Of a stretch of 51,957 nucleotides of DNA, positions 33,068-41,885 are shown one piece after another. The stretch's first letter is position 1. Every line of letters starts with the position of its first letter. The notes beneath the pieces were generated by a model, which worked only from the letters and a program-made list of their open reading frames with translations, did no database searches and was not told the DNA's origin. Source of the DNA: Nitriliruptoraceae bacterium (GTDB lineage Bacteria > Actinomycetota > Nitriliruptoria > Nitriliruptorales > Nitriliruptoraceae); contig SKSM01000183.1 of assembly GCA_007122985.1 (NCBI GenBank), forward strand, positions 1 to 51,957, in the 5' to 3' direction. The position numbers were made by a program, and so were the translations under genes.

Positions 33068-34966
33068 ATGCCCCTGCTCGCAGACCGCTACGAGACCGGC
33101 CCCGTGCTCGGCGCCGGCGGCATGGGCCGTGTCGTCGCCGCCCACGACCACCGGCTCGACCGCCCGGTCGCGGTCAAGCTCATCCGCGACGAACTCCTCG
33201 CCGACGACGCGGCCCGACAACGGCTGCTGCGCGAGGCGCGAGCCGCCGCACAGCTGCACCATCCCCACACCGTCGCAGTGTTCGACGCCGGCGAGCAGGA
33301 CGGCCGACCGTTCGTGGTGATGGAGCTGGTGGAGGGATCGAGCCTCGCCGACCGGCTGCGCGCCGACGGGCCACTGTCCGCGACCGAGGCCACCGACGTC
33401 ACCGCGGCCGTCCTGGATGCGCTCGCCGCGGCCCACGACCAGGGGCTGGTCCATCGCGACGTGAAGCCGTCGAACGTCCTGCTGCCCGACGCCGGTGGCG
33501 TCAAGCTCGCCGACTTCGGGATCGCGGTCGATCTCCGTGCCAACACCACGCTCACCGACCTCGGGCAGGTGCTGGGAAGTCCCCGCTACCTGGCGCCGGA
33601 ACGCGCCACGGGGCAGACGGCGGCGCCCGCCAGCGACGTCTACTCCGCGGGGGTCATGCTCTTCGAGATGCTCGCCGGTCGGGCACCGTTCGACGGTGAC
33701 AACGCGGTCGCCACCCTGCTCGCCCACCAGCAGCAGCCGGTGCCTCCCCTGGCCCGAATCGCCGAGTCCGTCCCTCCGCAGCTCGCCAGCGTTGCCGAGC
33801 GCGCGCTCGCAAAGGACCCCTCGCAGCGCTTCGCCTCGGCCCGATCGATGCACGACGCCCTGCTCGGCGCCGCCGACGAGGCCGGCTGCCACCCCGAGGC
33901 GGGCGTCGCCGCGTCCAGTCCCGCCACGACCGGCCCGATCGCGTTGTCGGCGGCCACGGCCGAGACCGCCTCTGCTGCGGTCCCCGGGCCCATGGCGCCC
34001 GACGCGGTCCCGGCGGACACGGGGCCGCCCGTCGCGGGCCCGACCGGTCCGGGCGGCGACGACCCGCTCGTCGACCACCCCGACGACGCCGACGGCGCAC
34101 GACGCACACACTGGCTGCTGCCGGTCGGAGCCGGCATCGCCCTGCTCGGCTTGGTCATGGCGGTGCTCCAGCCCAGTGGAGACACCGAGGTGGCAGCCAA
34201 CCACCACGGTGTCATCGCCACCCCGTCGGTGTCCACACAGGCGCTCGGCAGTGATGCGTCGGAGGCGCTCGTCCCGGTCGTCGAGCAACCCGACCGTGCC
34301 GACACCGACGATGACGACGACTCGTCGGACGATGGCGGCGGCACGCCGGAATCGGGCGAGGAGGCCGGCGATCCCGACGACCCCGGCGACCCCGGCGACG
34401 CCGCAGGTCAGGACGCCGACCGCTCCGACGCGCAGGCACCGGCGGACGAGCAGCCGAGCCCACCGTTCAGCACCGCCGTCGCCACGGAGCTGCTCGACGA
34501 CCTGATCGCACGGCTCGCCCACGATCCGCAGGCCGCCGGGCCGGCGGCCGACGACCTGCTCGACGGCCTGCGCGAGCTTCGTGATGAGGACGATCCGGAA
34601 CCTCGGCGCCGGGACGCCCGCGAGCTGCTCATCGAGGTGGCCGGGTACCACCGCGACGTGGCCCTCGACGACGACGTCGTGCGTACCGCTGCGGCCGTGC
34701 TCGAGGCACTCGGCCGACCGGACGATCCACGGCTCCATGACGTGAGCTGGCTGCTCGCGCAGACGGCGGCCGACCGGTCCGCCAGCGGCGACCGCGTCGG
34801 CCACCTCCTCTCCGACCTGGACCACCTGCTCGGCCGGGAGGACCCCGACAAGGTCGCCCGCACCGCCGAGCGGCTGAGTGACCAGGTCAGGCGCTGGGTC
34901 GACGACGGTCGGTTGGGCGCGACGCTCGGTAAGCGCACCCGGGACGTGCTCGCGCCGCTGACCTGA
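33068..34966 (+). CDS. PknB-type transmembrane Ser/Thr protein kinase
   Basis: 632 residues. Complete kinase domain at about 7-265: glycine loop GAGGMGRV (15-22), Lys37 in VAVKLI, catalytic HRDVKPSN (Asp131), DFG at 149-151, APE at 176-178. Residues 270-345 are an Ala/Pro-rich juxtamembrane region, one membrane span lies at about 349-368, and the outside part has a run of Asp, Ser and Gly followed by a predicted helical domain (about 460-632). There are no PASTA repeats, so it is not a standard peptidoglycan sensor PknB. It probably phosphorylates cytoplasmic targets in response to an outside signal. No FHA protein or phosphatase gene is adjacent. Confidence 0.94.
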   Translation: MPLLADRYETGPVLGAGGMGRVVAAHDHRLDRPVAVKLIRDELLADDAARQRLLREARAAAQLHHPHTVAVFDAGEQDGRPFVVMELVEGSSLADRLRADGPLSATEATDVTAAVLDALAAAHDQGLVHRDVKPSNVLLPDAGGVKLADFGIAVDLRANTTLTDLGQVLGSPRYLAPERATGQTAAPASDVYSAGVMLFEMLAGRAPFDGDNAVATLLAHQQQPVPPLARIAESVPPQLASVAERALAKDPSQRFASARSMHDALLGAADEAGCHPEAGVAASSPATTGPIALSAATAETASAAVPGPMAPDAVPADTGPPVAGPTGPGGDDPLVDHPDDADGARRTHWLLPVGAGIALLGLVMAVLQPSGDTEVAANHHGVIATPSVSTQALGSDASEALVPVVEQPDRADTDDDDDSSDDGGGTPESGEEAGDPDDPGDPGDAAGQDADRSDAQAPADEQPSPPFSTAVATELLDDLIARLAHDPQAAGPAADDLLDGLRELRDEDDPEPRRRDARELLIEVAGYHRDVALDDDVVRTAAAVLEALGRPDDPRLHDVSWLLAQTAADRSASGDRVGHLLSDLDHLLGREDPDKVARTAERLSDQVRRWVDDGRLGATLGKRTRDVLAPLT

Positions 34967-34993
34967 GCGCCGCAGCCGACCCCCGCCGCCGCG

Positions 34994-35330
34994 CCGGTAC
35001 CACTCGTCCGGATCATCCGGACATACCGCCCCAACGACCGACCCACCCCGGCGACACCCCCGCCGCCGGTACCACTCGTCCGGATCATCCGGACATACCG
35101 CCCCAACGACCGACCGGCCGCGGCCGACCCCCGCCGCCGCGCCGGTACCACTCGTCCGGATCATCCGGACACACCGCCCCAACGACCAACCGGCCGCGGC
35201 AACCCCCCGCCGCCGGTACCACTCGTCCGGATCATCCGGACATACCGCCCCAACGACCGACCCACCCCGGCGACACCCCCGCCGCCGGTACCACTCGTCC
35301 GGATCATCCGGACACACCGCCCCAACGACC
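34994..35330. repeat. Five copies of a 46-bp palindrome-bearing repeat
   Basis: Near-identical 46-bp units start at 34994, 35066, 35142, 35213 and 35285 (intervals 72, 76, 71, 72). Each contains GGTACC, then the 17-bp palindrome GTCCGGATCATCCGGAC, then a conserved tail beginning CCGCCCCAACGACC. Unit positions 30-31 vary between AT and AC. The GC-rich spacers come in at least two recurring types, so pairs of units were duplicated together. The array fills the 393-bp gap between the convergent kinase and hydrolase genes. The stems GTCCGG/CCGGAC with loop ATCAT could serve as bidirectional terminators, or the palindromes could be protein-binding sites. It is not coding, since the intervals break any frame. 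Confidence 0.9.
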
Positions 35331-35359
35331 GACCGGCCGCGGCGACGCCGCCCGGGCGG

Positions 35360-36127
35360 TCAGGCCGGGGTCGTCACCGCGGTGGCACACCGGTCCAGCA
35401 GGTCGGCGACCAGGTCCGGGCGGGTCAGCTGCGGGCAGTGGCCGGCCGGCAGCTCCTCGATCGCGACGACCGTGTCCAGGAACCCGGGTGCCAGCCGCTC
35501 GGGCAGCGGATCGTCGGTCGCGCGCACGTAGGTGGCGGCGATCTCGCGCCAGGCCGCCACGGTCACCGGCTGGTCGTGGACCTCGAGGTTCATCCGCTGC
35601 AACCGGCTCAGCGCCAGCGCGGTCGCGTCCGGGCCGGCGTCGGCGAACAGTGACGTCGCGGCCGAGGCCGGGTCCAGCCGCCGCGTGCCGTCGCCACCGG
35701 TCGTCACCTGCTCGACCCCGCCCTCGTCGGCGGACTGGCCCGTCCGTGCCTCCGCTGGCTCGTGACCGGCGCCGGACGGGGCGAGCTCGGCAAGCGCCTG
35801 CCCGGCGTCGGGGGCCGCGGCGGCCAGGTAGACCAGGTGGGCGACCTGAGGGTGGGGCCCGGCCGCCGCCTGGGTGATGACCACCCCGCCGTAGGAGTGG
35901 CCGCACAGCACGGCGGGGGCGCGCAGCCCGTCGAGGACGGCGCGCACGGCAGCGACGTCGTCGTGCAGGTCCCCGACCTCCGCCACGTCGTCGGCCGGGA
36001 TGCTGGGCAGTGGGACCGTGGTCACCTCGTGGCCCCCGGCCGTCAGGTGCGCCACCACCTCGTCCCAGATCCACGGTCCGAGGTAGCCGCCGGCGACGAG
36101 CACGATCGGCGGTCGCTGATCAACCAC
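35360..36127 (-). CDS. Alpha/beta hydrolase
   Basis: 255 residues from GTG 36127, supported by AGGAG eight bases upstream. IVLVAGGYLGPWIWDEVVAHL gives the first strand and oxyanion loop, the nucleophile elbow reads CGHSYGGVV, and a late His in LPAGHCPQLTRP completes the triad. This is the small esterase-like family also called salicylate-esterase-like hydrolases (AHL-lactonase/methylesterase relatives). It converges on the kinase gene across the repeat array and is not tightly linked to any operon. Substrate unknown. Confidence 0.9.
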   Translation of the reverse strand: MVDQRPPIVLVAGGYLGPWIWDEVVAHLTAGGHEVTTVPLPSIPADDVAEVGDLHDDVAAVRAVLDGLRAPAVLCGHSYGGVVITQAAAGPHPQVAHLVYLAAAAPDAGQALAELAPSGAGHEPAEARTGQSADEGGVEQVTTGGDGTRRLDPASAATSLFADAGPDATALALSRLQRMNLEVHDQPVTVAAWREIAATYVRATDDPLPERLAPGFLDTVVAIEELPAGHCPQLTRPDLVADLLDRCATAVTTPA

Positions 36128-36209
36128 GAGGTCGACTCCTGGCGTCGCTGGCAGACGGTATCGGCACGGACGCAGCAAAGCAGCTGGTCCGGCCGAACCG
36201 GTGGAGCGG

Positions 36210-36228
36210 CCCCGGTCACCTGCCGGGG
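36210..36228 (-). terminator. Weak hairpin after the molybdenum hydroxylase operon
   Basis: Arms CCCCGG (36210-36215) and CCGGGG (36223-36228) with a 7-base loop, 18 bases past the stop of the minus-strand operon. No U-run follows, so it is only a possible terminator. Confidence 0.35.
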
Positions 36229-36246
36229 ATCGACCTGCATCAGCGC

Positions 36247-38568
36247 TCAGGTGGGCTGCCCGTCGAGCGCCCGCAGTGCCCGCCACACCCGCTCCGCGGT
36301 GAACGGGCTCTCGGTCAGCCAGATGCCGGTCGCGTCGTGGACGGCGTTGGCGATGGTCGGCAGCGGGGCGTTGATCCCGATCTCCGCGATGGACTTCGCT
36401 CCCATCGGCCCGGTGGGGTCGTAGGAGTCGACCAGGATGGTCTCGATCTGCGGCAGATCGAGCGTCGCGGGGATCTTGTACCGGCCGAAGTCGATCCCGC
36501 GGGCACGTCCCTGAGCGTCGATGGCCAGGTCCTCCGAGAGCGCATAGCCGATCCCGTTGGCGACCGCTCCTTCGATCTGGCCCTCGGCGAGCTTCGGGTT
36601 GACCGCCGTGCCGCAGTCGGCGGCGACGACGTAGTCGACGACGCGGATCCGGCCGGTGTCGGTGTCGACCGCGACTTCGGCGAAGCTCGCGATGAACGGG
36701 GGCGGCGACGACTCGGGAACGGCCGAGGCGGTCGCAGCGATCTGGTGCTGGTTGGTGCCGTAGAGCGCCCGCAGCGCGATCTTCTCCAAGGTCACCGAGT
36801 TCCCGTCCGGGGCCGTCACGCGCTCGCCGCCGAGCTCGAGCTCCACCGGGTCGGCCTGGAGCATCTCCGCTGCGGCTGCGGTGAGCTGGCCGCGTACGTC
36901 TTCGGCGGCGCGCTGGACCGCACGGCCCGACACGTAGGTCGTCGACGAGGCGTAGGCGCCGACGTCGAAGGGTGTCAGGTCCGTGTCCGACGAGGTGACG
37001 ATGACCTTCGACAGCGGCAGCCCGAGCACCTCGGCGGCGATCTGGCCGAGCACGGTGTCGGATCCGGTGCCCAGGTCGGTCGCGCCGACGGTGAGGTTGA
37101 TCGAGCCGTCGTCGTTGAGCTTGATGCTGGCCGAGGCCATGTCGATCAACGGGATGCCCGAGCCCTGCATGTGGACCGACATCCCGATCCCGTGGACCCA
37201 GGAGCCGTCGCGGTGGCGGCGGCCACGCTTGGTCGCCCAGCCGATCCGGTCGGCACCGATCTCGATGCAGGCGGGCAGCTCACAGGAGCTGATGGTCTGC
37301 TCGACGCCTTCACGTCCCTCGCCGAGCTCGCGGAAGATCGGCGAGGTGCCACCGGTGCGGATGTGGTTGATCGAGCGCAGCTCCAGCGGGTCCATCTGCA
37401 GGGCCTCGGCCAGCTGGTCGATCGCGACCTCCATGGCGTACTGGCCCTGCGTCGCGCCGTAGCCGCGGTAGGCGCCGCCCACCGGCAGGTTGGTGTAGAC
37501 GGCCCGGCCGACGAACCGCACGTCCGGGGCCAGGTTGTACAGCGGCAGGGTCTTCGAGCCGACGTTGGACAGCACCGTCAGGCTGTGGGTGCCGTAGGCG
37601 CCGGTGTTGGACAGTACGTCCATGTCGATCGCCTGGAGCACGCCGTCGGCGCCCGCCCCCAACCGCACGCGGATCCGCATCGGGTGACGTGTCCGCGAGG
37701 CGTGGAACTCCTGCTCACGCGAGTAGATCATCGTGGCGGGGCGTCCGGTCCGCAGCGTGGTCAACGCCAGGAGGTCTTCGATCAGGACCTCCTGTTTCAC
37801 GCCGAACCCACCGCCGATCCGGGGCTTGATCACCCGGATGCGGTGGACCGGAACCTCCAGCAGGTGGGCGATGATCCGGCGCGCATGGAAGGGCACCTGC
37901 GTGGAGCTGACCAGCACCAGCCGGTCGTGCTCGTCGAGGTAGCTGGAGACGACGTGCGGCTCGATCGGCGCGTGCTGGCCGTAGTGGGTCTCCACGGTGA
38001 CATCGACGGTGGTGTGCGAAGCGGCCAGACCGGCATCGGCGTCACCGGCGGCCGCCTCGGAGTAGGCCGCGATGTTCTCTTCGGGCCGCCACGCGTCCGG
38101 ACAGGGTTCGTCGTGGACCAGCGGCGCGTCCTCGGCCAGTGCCGCGTCGATCGAGAGCACCGGCTCGAGCGGCTCGTAGTCGACCTCGATCAGCTCCAGT
38201 GCGGCACGGGCGGTCTCGATCGTGTCGGCGGCGACGACCGCGACCCGGTCACCGACGAAGCGCACCTTGGAGTCGAACATCCGGGCGTCGTGGGGCGAGG
38301 GCTCCGGGTAGCCCTGACCGGCCGTCGTGTAGCGCTTGTCCGGGGTGTTCTCGTGGGTGAGGACCAGCGCGACCCCGTCGAGCGCCTCCGCGCGGGAGGT
38401 GTCGATCGAACGGATACGGGCGTGGGCGTGCGGGCTGGTCTTCAGCGCCAGGTACAGGGTGCCGCTGCGCTCGGGCAGGTCGGCGACGAACACCGGCTTG
38501 CCGGTGACCAGCGAGCTGCCGTCGACCCGCCGTTCGCTGTGACCGACGACTTCGAGCTTCTCAGTCAT
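36247..38568 (-). CDS. Molybdenum hydroxylase large (molybdopterin-binding) subunit, xanthine dehydrogenase family, set 1
   Basis: 773 residues. Aldehyde oxidase/xanthine dehydrogenase a/b hammerhead at about 15-120 (RRVDGSSLVTGKPVFVADL), then the Mo-binding part: KPRIGGGFGVKQE, VGGAYRGYGATQGQYAME, LTVGATDLGTGSDTV, and the catalytic Glu729 in GAKSIAEIG. It hydroxylates a heteroaromatic or similar carbon with water as the oxygen source. The FeS and FAD subunits are encoded directly upstream (8-bp and 4-bp overlaps), so the complex is complete. The substrate pocket cannot be read with confidence; the neighbouring carbamoyl-phosphate genes favour a purine or related N-heterocycle. Confidence 0.93.
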   Translation of the reverse strand: MTEKLEVVGHSERRVDGSSLVTGKPVFVADLPERSGTLYLALKTSPHAHARIRSIDTSRAEALDGVALVLTHENTPDKRYTTAGQGYPEPSPHDARMFDSKVRFVGDRVAVVAADTIETARAALELIEVDYEPLEPVLSIDAALAEDAPLVHDEPCPDAWRPEENIAAYSEAAAGDADAGLAASHTTVDVTVETHYGQHAPIEPHVVSSYLDEHDRLVLVSSTQVPFHARRIIAHLLEVPVHRIRVIKPRIGGGFGVKQEVLIEDLLALTTLRTGRPATMIYSREQEFHASRTRHPMRIRVRLGAGADGVLQAIDMDVLSNTGAYGTHSLTVLSNVGSKTLPLYNLAPDVRFVGRAVYTNLPVGGAYRGYGATQGQYAMEVAIDQLAEALQMDPLELRSINHIRTGGTSPIFRELGEGREGVEQTISSCELPACIEIGADRIGWATKRGRRHRDGSWVHGIGMSVHMQGSGIPLIDMASASIKLNDDGSINLTVGATDLGTGSDTVLGQIAAEVLGLPLSKVIVTSSDTDLTPFDVGAYASSTTYVSGRAVQRAAEDVRGQLTAAAAEMLQADPVELELGGERVTAPDGNSVTLEKIALRALYGTNQHQIAATASAVPESSPPPFIASFAEVAVDTDTGRIRVVDYVVAADCGTAVNPKLAEGQIEGAVANGIGYALSEDLAIDAQGRARGIDFGRYKIPATLDLPQIETILVDSYDPTGPMGAKSIAEIGINAPLPTIANAVHDATGIWLTESPFTAERVWRALRALDGQPT

Positions 38569-39061
38569 CGTCGCTCCCCTCGGCGCCGGCGTGAGGTCGC
38601 GTCGAGGCCAGCATGGCTGCGGCGTCGTGGACGCCCTCGACGATCTTGGTATAGCCGGTGCAGCGGCAGAGATTGCCGGCGAGACCGACGCGGATCTGCT
38701 GGTGGGTGGGCGCTGGCTCGCGGTCGAGCAGTTCCTTGGCGGCCATCAGGATCCCGGGAGTGCAGAACCCGCACTGCACCCCACCGGCCTCGAGCAGTGC
38801 CTGTTGCAACGGGTGCAGCCCGACCTCGTCGGCGAGGCCCTCGGCGGTGGTGAGCCGCCGGCCCTCGACCTGTCCGGCGAACAGCAGACAGGCGGTGACG
38901 GCCCGACCGTCGAGCAGCACGGCGCACGAGCCGCAGTCGCCGCGGGCACAGCCGTCCTTGACCGACACCGTGCCCTGGCCCCGCAGCAACTCCATCAGCG
39001 TGGCGCCGGGAGCGACGTCGGCGTGCGTCTCCCGGCCGTTGAGTGTGAACGTGACCCTCAC
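38561..39061 (-). CDS. Molybdenum hydroxylase 2Fe-2S subunit, set 1
   Basis: 166 residues from GTG 39061 (GTGA overlap with the FAD gene). Plant-ferredoxin-type cluster ligands Cys38, Cys43, Cys46 and Cys58 (GCARGDCGSC) and the helical [2Fe-2S]-2 domain with Cys97, Cys100 (CGFCTPG) and Cys132, Cys134 (CRCTGY). It passes electrons from the Mo site to FAD. All eight ligands are present, and the length is normal for the small subunit of three-subunit enzymes. Confidence 0.95.
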   Translation of the reverse strand: MRVTFTLNGRETHADVAPGATLMELLRGQGTVSVKDGCARGDCGSCAVLLDGRAVTACLLFAGQVEGRRLTTAEGLADEVGLHPLQQALLEAGGVQCGFCTPGILMAAKELLDREPAPTHQQIRVGLAGNLCRCTGYTKIVEGVHDAAAMLASTRPHAGAEGSDDD

Positions 39062-39909
39062 GAGCCGCCCTTCTGCAGCCGGTCTGTGACCGTGGTCAGG
39101 CACCGCTCGACCGCGACACCGGCGAGGTGGTTGCGGTAGTCCGCGCTGGCGATCCAGTCATCATGCAGTGAGACGGCCTCCCTGGCCACCCGGGCGGTGG
39201 CGGCGACCGTCTGCGGGGTCAGTGGCCCCCCGGTGAGTTCGTCCTCTGCTGCGGGAACCCGGCGTCCGACCGTCACCGACTCCCCGATCACCACGCGCGC
39301 GCCGGCGACCACACCCTGGTCGAGGTCGACCCGGCAGCAGGCGTTGACCAGCGCATGGTCGAACTCCGTGCGGCTGAACCGCACGAACGCGGCGGCTGAA
39401 CCGGCGACGGGCGGCGGCAGGCGGACCTCGACGACCACGTGCGGGCCGAGATCGGCGTCGAGGTACTCCGCAATGCTCCACGTTGCCTGTTCGCCGGTGT
39501 AGACGACGACGCTCGCGTCCAACGCCAACAGCACGGGCAGCACGTCCGACAGACGGCTGCGCACCACGTGGCCACCGATCGTGGCGCTGTTGCGGTGCAG
39601 GACCGAGCCCACCTGCGCCAGCATCTCGCCGACGGCGCCGGCGCCGTAGGCGGCCACCTCGGGGTGTTCGAGCAGGTCGGTGAAGGTGCTCATGGCACCG
39701 ATCCGCAGGCCGCCGTCACCAGCCGGCTCGACATACCGCAGCCCGACCTCGGCGAGGTCGACCAGGGCGGTCGCCTCCGGTGGGCACCGCACCACCAGAT
39801 CGGTGCCGCCGCCGAGCAGTCGGGCCGCACCGTCGCCGTCGCGCACGAGCCGCCAGGCCTCGTCCAGCTGATCCGGGCGGTGGTAGTGGGTGATCTGGGT
39901 CAGTGGCAT
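39058..39909 (-). CDS. Molybdenum hydroxylase FAD-binding subunit, set 1
   Basis: 283 residues from ATG 39909 (AGGAAGG upstream). FAD-binding motifs ARLLGGGTDLVVR and SATIGGHVVRSRLSDVLPVL, and a CO-dehydrogenase flavoprotein C-terminal domain from about 170. In the second motif the common TIGGN-A-SPAxD reads differently (GGHVVRSRLSD), unlike set 2 which has the usual TIGGNLGTASPAGD. It passes electrons to NAD+ or another acceptor. It starts the three-gene hydroxylase part of the minus-strand operon, 37 bp after carbamate kinase. Confidence 0.93.
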   Translation of the reverse strand: MPLTQITHYHRPDQLDEAWRLVRDGDGAARLLGGGTDLVVRCPPEATALVDLAEVGLRYVEPAGDGGLRIGAMSTFTDLLEHPEVAAYGAGAVGEMLAQVGSVLHRNSATIGGHVVRSRLSDVLPVLLALDASVVVYTGEQATWSIAEYLDADLGPHVVVEVRLPPPVAGSAAAFVRFSRTEFDHALVNACCRVDLDQGVVAGARVVIGESVTVGRRVPAAEDELTGGPLTPQTVAATARVAREAVSLHDDWIASADYRNHLAGVAVERCLTTVTDRLQKGGS

Positions 39910-39946
39910 GGCCACCTTCCTCGCGACGGATTCGATCTCGTGAACG

Positions 39947-40897
39947 TCAGGGCGTGATCCGCGTCCCGGTCTTCCCTGCGACAGCCTCCTCGAGCTTCTG
40001 CGGGGTGGTGATGATCGCCTCCTCGCCACCGGCCTCCAGGAAGTCGATGATGGCCTCGATCTTGGGAGCCATGCTGCCGGGCGCGAAGTGGCTGCCCTCC
40101 GCCAGGTAGGAACGCGCCTCCGCCAGGGTGAGGTGGTCGACCCATTCCTCCTGGGGGGTGCCGAAGTGCAGCGCCACCTTCTCCACCGCGGTGCTGATGA
40201 TCATGCGGTTCGCGTCGATGTCACGGGCGAGCAGCGCGCCGGCGTGGTCCTTGTCGATCACGGCGGCGACGCCGCGCAGATGGCTGGCCTCGTCGGAGAC
40301 CACCGGGATCCCGCCGCCACCGACCGAGATGACCACGAAGCCACCGTCGACCAGATGACGGATGGCATCGATCTCCACGATCCGCCGCGGCCGGGGTGAG
40401 GCGACCACACGGCGCCAGCCGCGGTTGGCGTCCTCGACGACGTCCCAGCCGTCCTCGTCACGGCGCTCGGCCGCCTCCTCCTGCGCCATGAACGGGCCGA
40501 TGGGCTTGGTCGGCGCGGCGAAGGCGGGGTCGTCTGGATCGACCTCGACCTGGGTCACCAACGAGACGACCCCACGTTCCATCCCGCGTTCGCGCAGGTC
40601 CTCGACCAGGCTCTGTTGCAGGATGTAGCCGATCGCGCCCTGCGTGTCGGCGACACACACGTCCAGGGGGACCTCGTGGACCTGGTGGCGGGCCAGCTCC
40701 GAGCGCAGCAGGATGAAGCCGACCTGCGGCCCGTTGCCGTGAACGACCGTGACGTCGAGCCCTTCGGCGACGAGCGCCCCGATGTGGTGATCGGTCTCGC
40801 GGGCGGCAGCGAACTGATGCTCGACCGAGGGCTGCTTGGGATCGGTGATCAGGCTGTTGCCGCCGATCGCGACGACGGCACGGTCGCGTCCACTCAC
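39947..40897 (-). CDS. arcC: Carbamate kinase
   Basis: 316 residues, usual length. Amino-acid-kinase fold with AIGGNSLI, VVHGNGPQVG, ISVGGGGIPVV and VIDKDHAGALLA, all typical of ArcC. It transfers phosphate from carbamoyl phosphate to ADP, giving ATP plus ammonia and CO2. Start GTG 40897 with AAAGGGG upstream. It follows two carbamoyltransferase genes and precedes a molybdenum hydroxylase. No arginine deiminase gene is present, so the carbamoyl phosphate more likely comes from a ureido compound than from citrulline. Confidence 0.95.
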   Translation of the reverse strand: MSGRDRAVVAIGGNSLITDPKQPSVEHQFAAARETDHHIGALVAEGLDVTVVHGNGPQVGFILLRSELARHQVHEVPLDVCVADTQGAIGYILQQSLVEDLRERGMERGVVSLVTQVEVDPDDPAFAAPTKPIGPFMAQEEAAERRDEDGWDVVEDANRGWRRVVASPRPRRIVEIDAIRHLVDGGFVVISVGGGGIPVVSDEASHLRGVAAVIDKDHAGALLARDIDANRMIISTAVEKVALHFGTPQEEWVDHLTLAEARSYLAEGSHFAPGSMAPKIEAIIDFLEAGGEEAIITTPQKLEEAVAGKTGTRITP

Positions 40898-40907
40898 GAA
40901 GTCCCCT

Positions 40908-41882
40908 TTACATCGTCAGGGCGAGCACGGCCTTCTGGGCGTGCAGTCGGTTCTCGGCCTCGTCGAACACCGCACTCTGCGGCCCGTCGAGCACTGCGTC
41001 GGTGACCTCGATCCCGCGGTCGGCCGGCAGGCAGTGCAGGTACATCGCGTCGTCACGCGCCAGTGCCATGCGCCGCTCGTCGGCGATCCAGTCCGAGTAG
41101 TTCTGTCCGATCTTGGCAGACTCGTCCGGGTCGGGGGTGGTCAGCATGCACCCCCAGCTCTTGGGGTAGACGATGTCGGCGTCGCGGAACCCGGCGTCGA
41201 AGTCGTCGAGCACCTCGAAGCTGCCCCCCGCATCGCGGGCGTTGGCCTGGGCCTGGTCGAGCATCTCGGGCAGGAGCTTGAACTCCGGGGGGTGGGTCAG
41301 GCGCACGTTCATGCCGTAGCGGGTCATCAACAGGATCAGGCTCTGTGGCACCGACAGCGGCTTCTGATAGCTCTGCGCGTAGGCCCAGCTGACGTTCATC
41401 GTCAGCCCGCGGGGATCACCCTTGCGCTCGATGATCGTCAGCAGGTCGGCCAGCACCTGGAACGGATGGAACTGCTCGCACTGCATGTTGTGGACCGGCA
41501 CCCGTGACGCGGCCGCCACGTCGCGGATGTAGCGGTTGCCGACCCCCCAGTCCACCTGGCGGATCGAGAGGCCGTCGTTGTACCGGCCGAGGATCTCGCC
41601 GATCTCCGTCGCGGTGTCGCCGTGGGAGATCTGGGTGGACTTGGACTCGATGAACTGGGCGTGCCCACCCAGCTGCGCCATCGCCGCCTCGAAGCTCGCA
41701 CGGGTCCGGGTCGAGGAGAAGAAGAACAGCATCGCCAGGACCTTGTCGCGCAGCAGGGCATGCGGCTCGCCGAGCGCACGGCGACGCTTGAGGTCCAGTG
41801 CCACGTCCAGGACCGTGTCGAGCTCGTCCTTGGTCCACTCCTGGGTGGTGATCATGTCACGACCGCGCAGATGGGTCTGCAT
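40908..41882 (-). CDS. YgeW-like knotted carbamoyltransferase
   Basis: 324 residues from ATG 41882, six bases after AAGGAG; a GTG three bases earlier has poorer spacing. Carbamoyl-phosphate loop SSTRTRASFEAAM, a KSTQISHGDT segment, then SWAYAQSYQKPLSVPQ and GGSFEVLDDFDAGFRDADIVYPKSWG, which match E. coli YgeW closely, and a C-terminal LHCLPADRG. The KPLSVPQ part belongs to the knotted region that changes substrate choice in acetylornithine and YgeW-type enzymes. It looks about 70 residues shorter than E. coli YgeW as I recall it, mostly in the C-terminal half. Reaction: carbamoyl transfer between phosphate and an unknown ureido substrate; in the breakdown direction it yields carbamoyl phosphate for the next gene's product. 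Confidence 0.88.
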   Translation of the reverse strand: MQTHLRGRDMITTQEWTKDELDTVLDVALDLKRRRALGEPHALLRDKVLAMLFFFSSTRTRASFEAAMAQLGGHAQFIESKSTQISHGDTATEIGEILGRYNDGLSIRQVDWGVGNRYIRDVAAASRVPVHNMQCEQFHPFQVLADLLTIIERKGDPRGLTMNVSWAYAQSYQKPLSVPQSLILLMTRYGMNVRLTHPPEFKLLPEMLDQAQANARDAGGSFEVLDDFDAGFRDADIVYPKSWGCMLTTPDPDESAKIGQNYSDWIADERRMALARDDAMYLHCLPADRGIEVTDAVLDGPQSAVFDEAENRLHAQKAVLALTM

Positions 41883-41885
41883 CAC

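Noticed and set aside
32933-35317. A minus-strand frame through the repeats that would encode a repetitive protein
   Set aside because: The repeat intervals (72, 76, 71, 72) change the reading frame between copies, so the peptide is not repeated consistently, and the rest is antisense to the kinase.
34994-35330. CRISPR array
   Set aside because: The units are 46 bp with short GC-rich spacers that recur rather than being unique, and no cas gene is present.
36010-38853. A 947-codon open frame on the plus strand
   Set aside because: Antisense to the molybdopterin subunit and hydrolase; the translation is low-complexity Arg/Gly/Asp/Val with no family motif.
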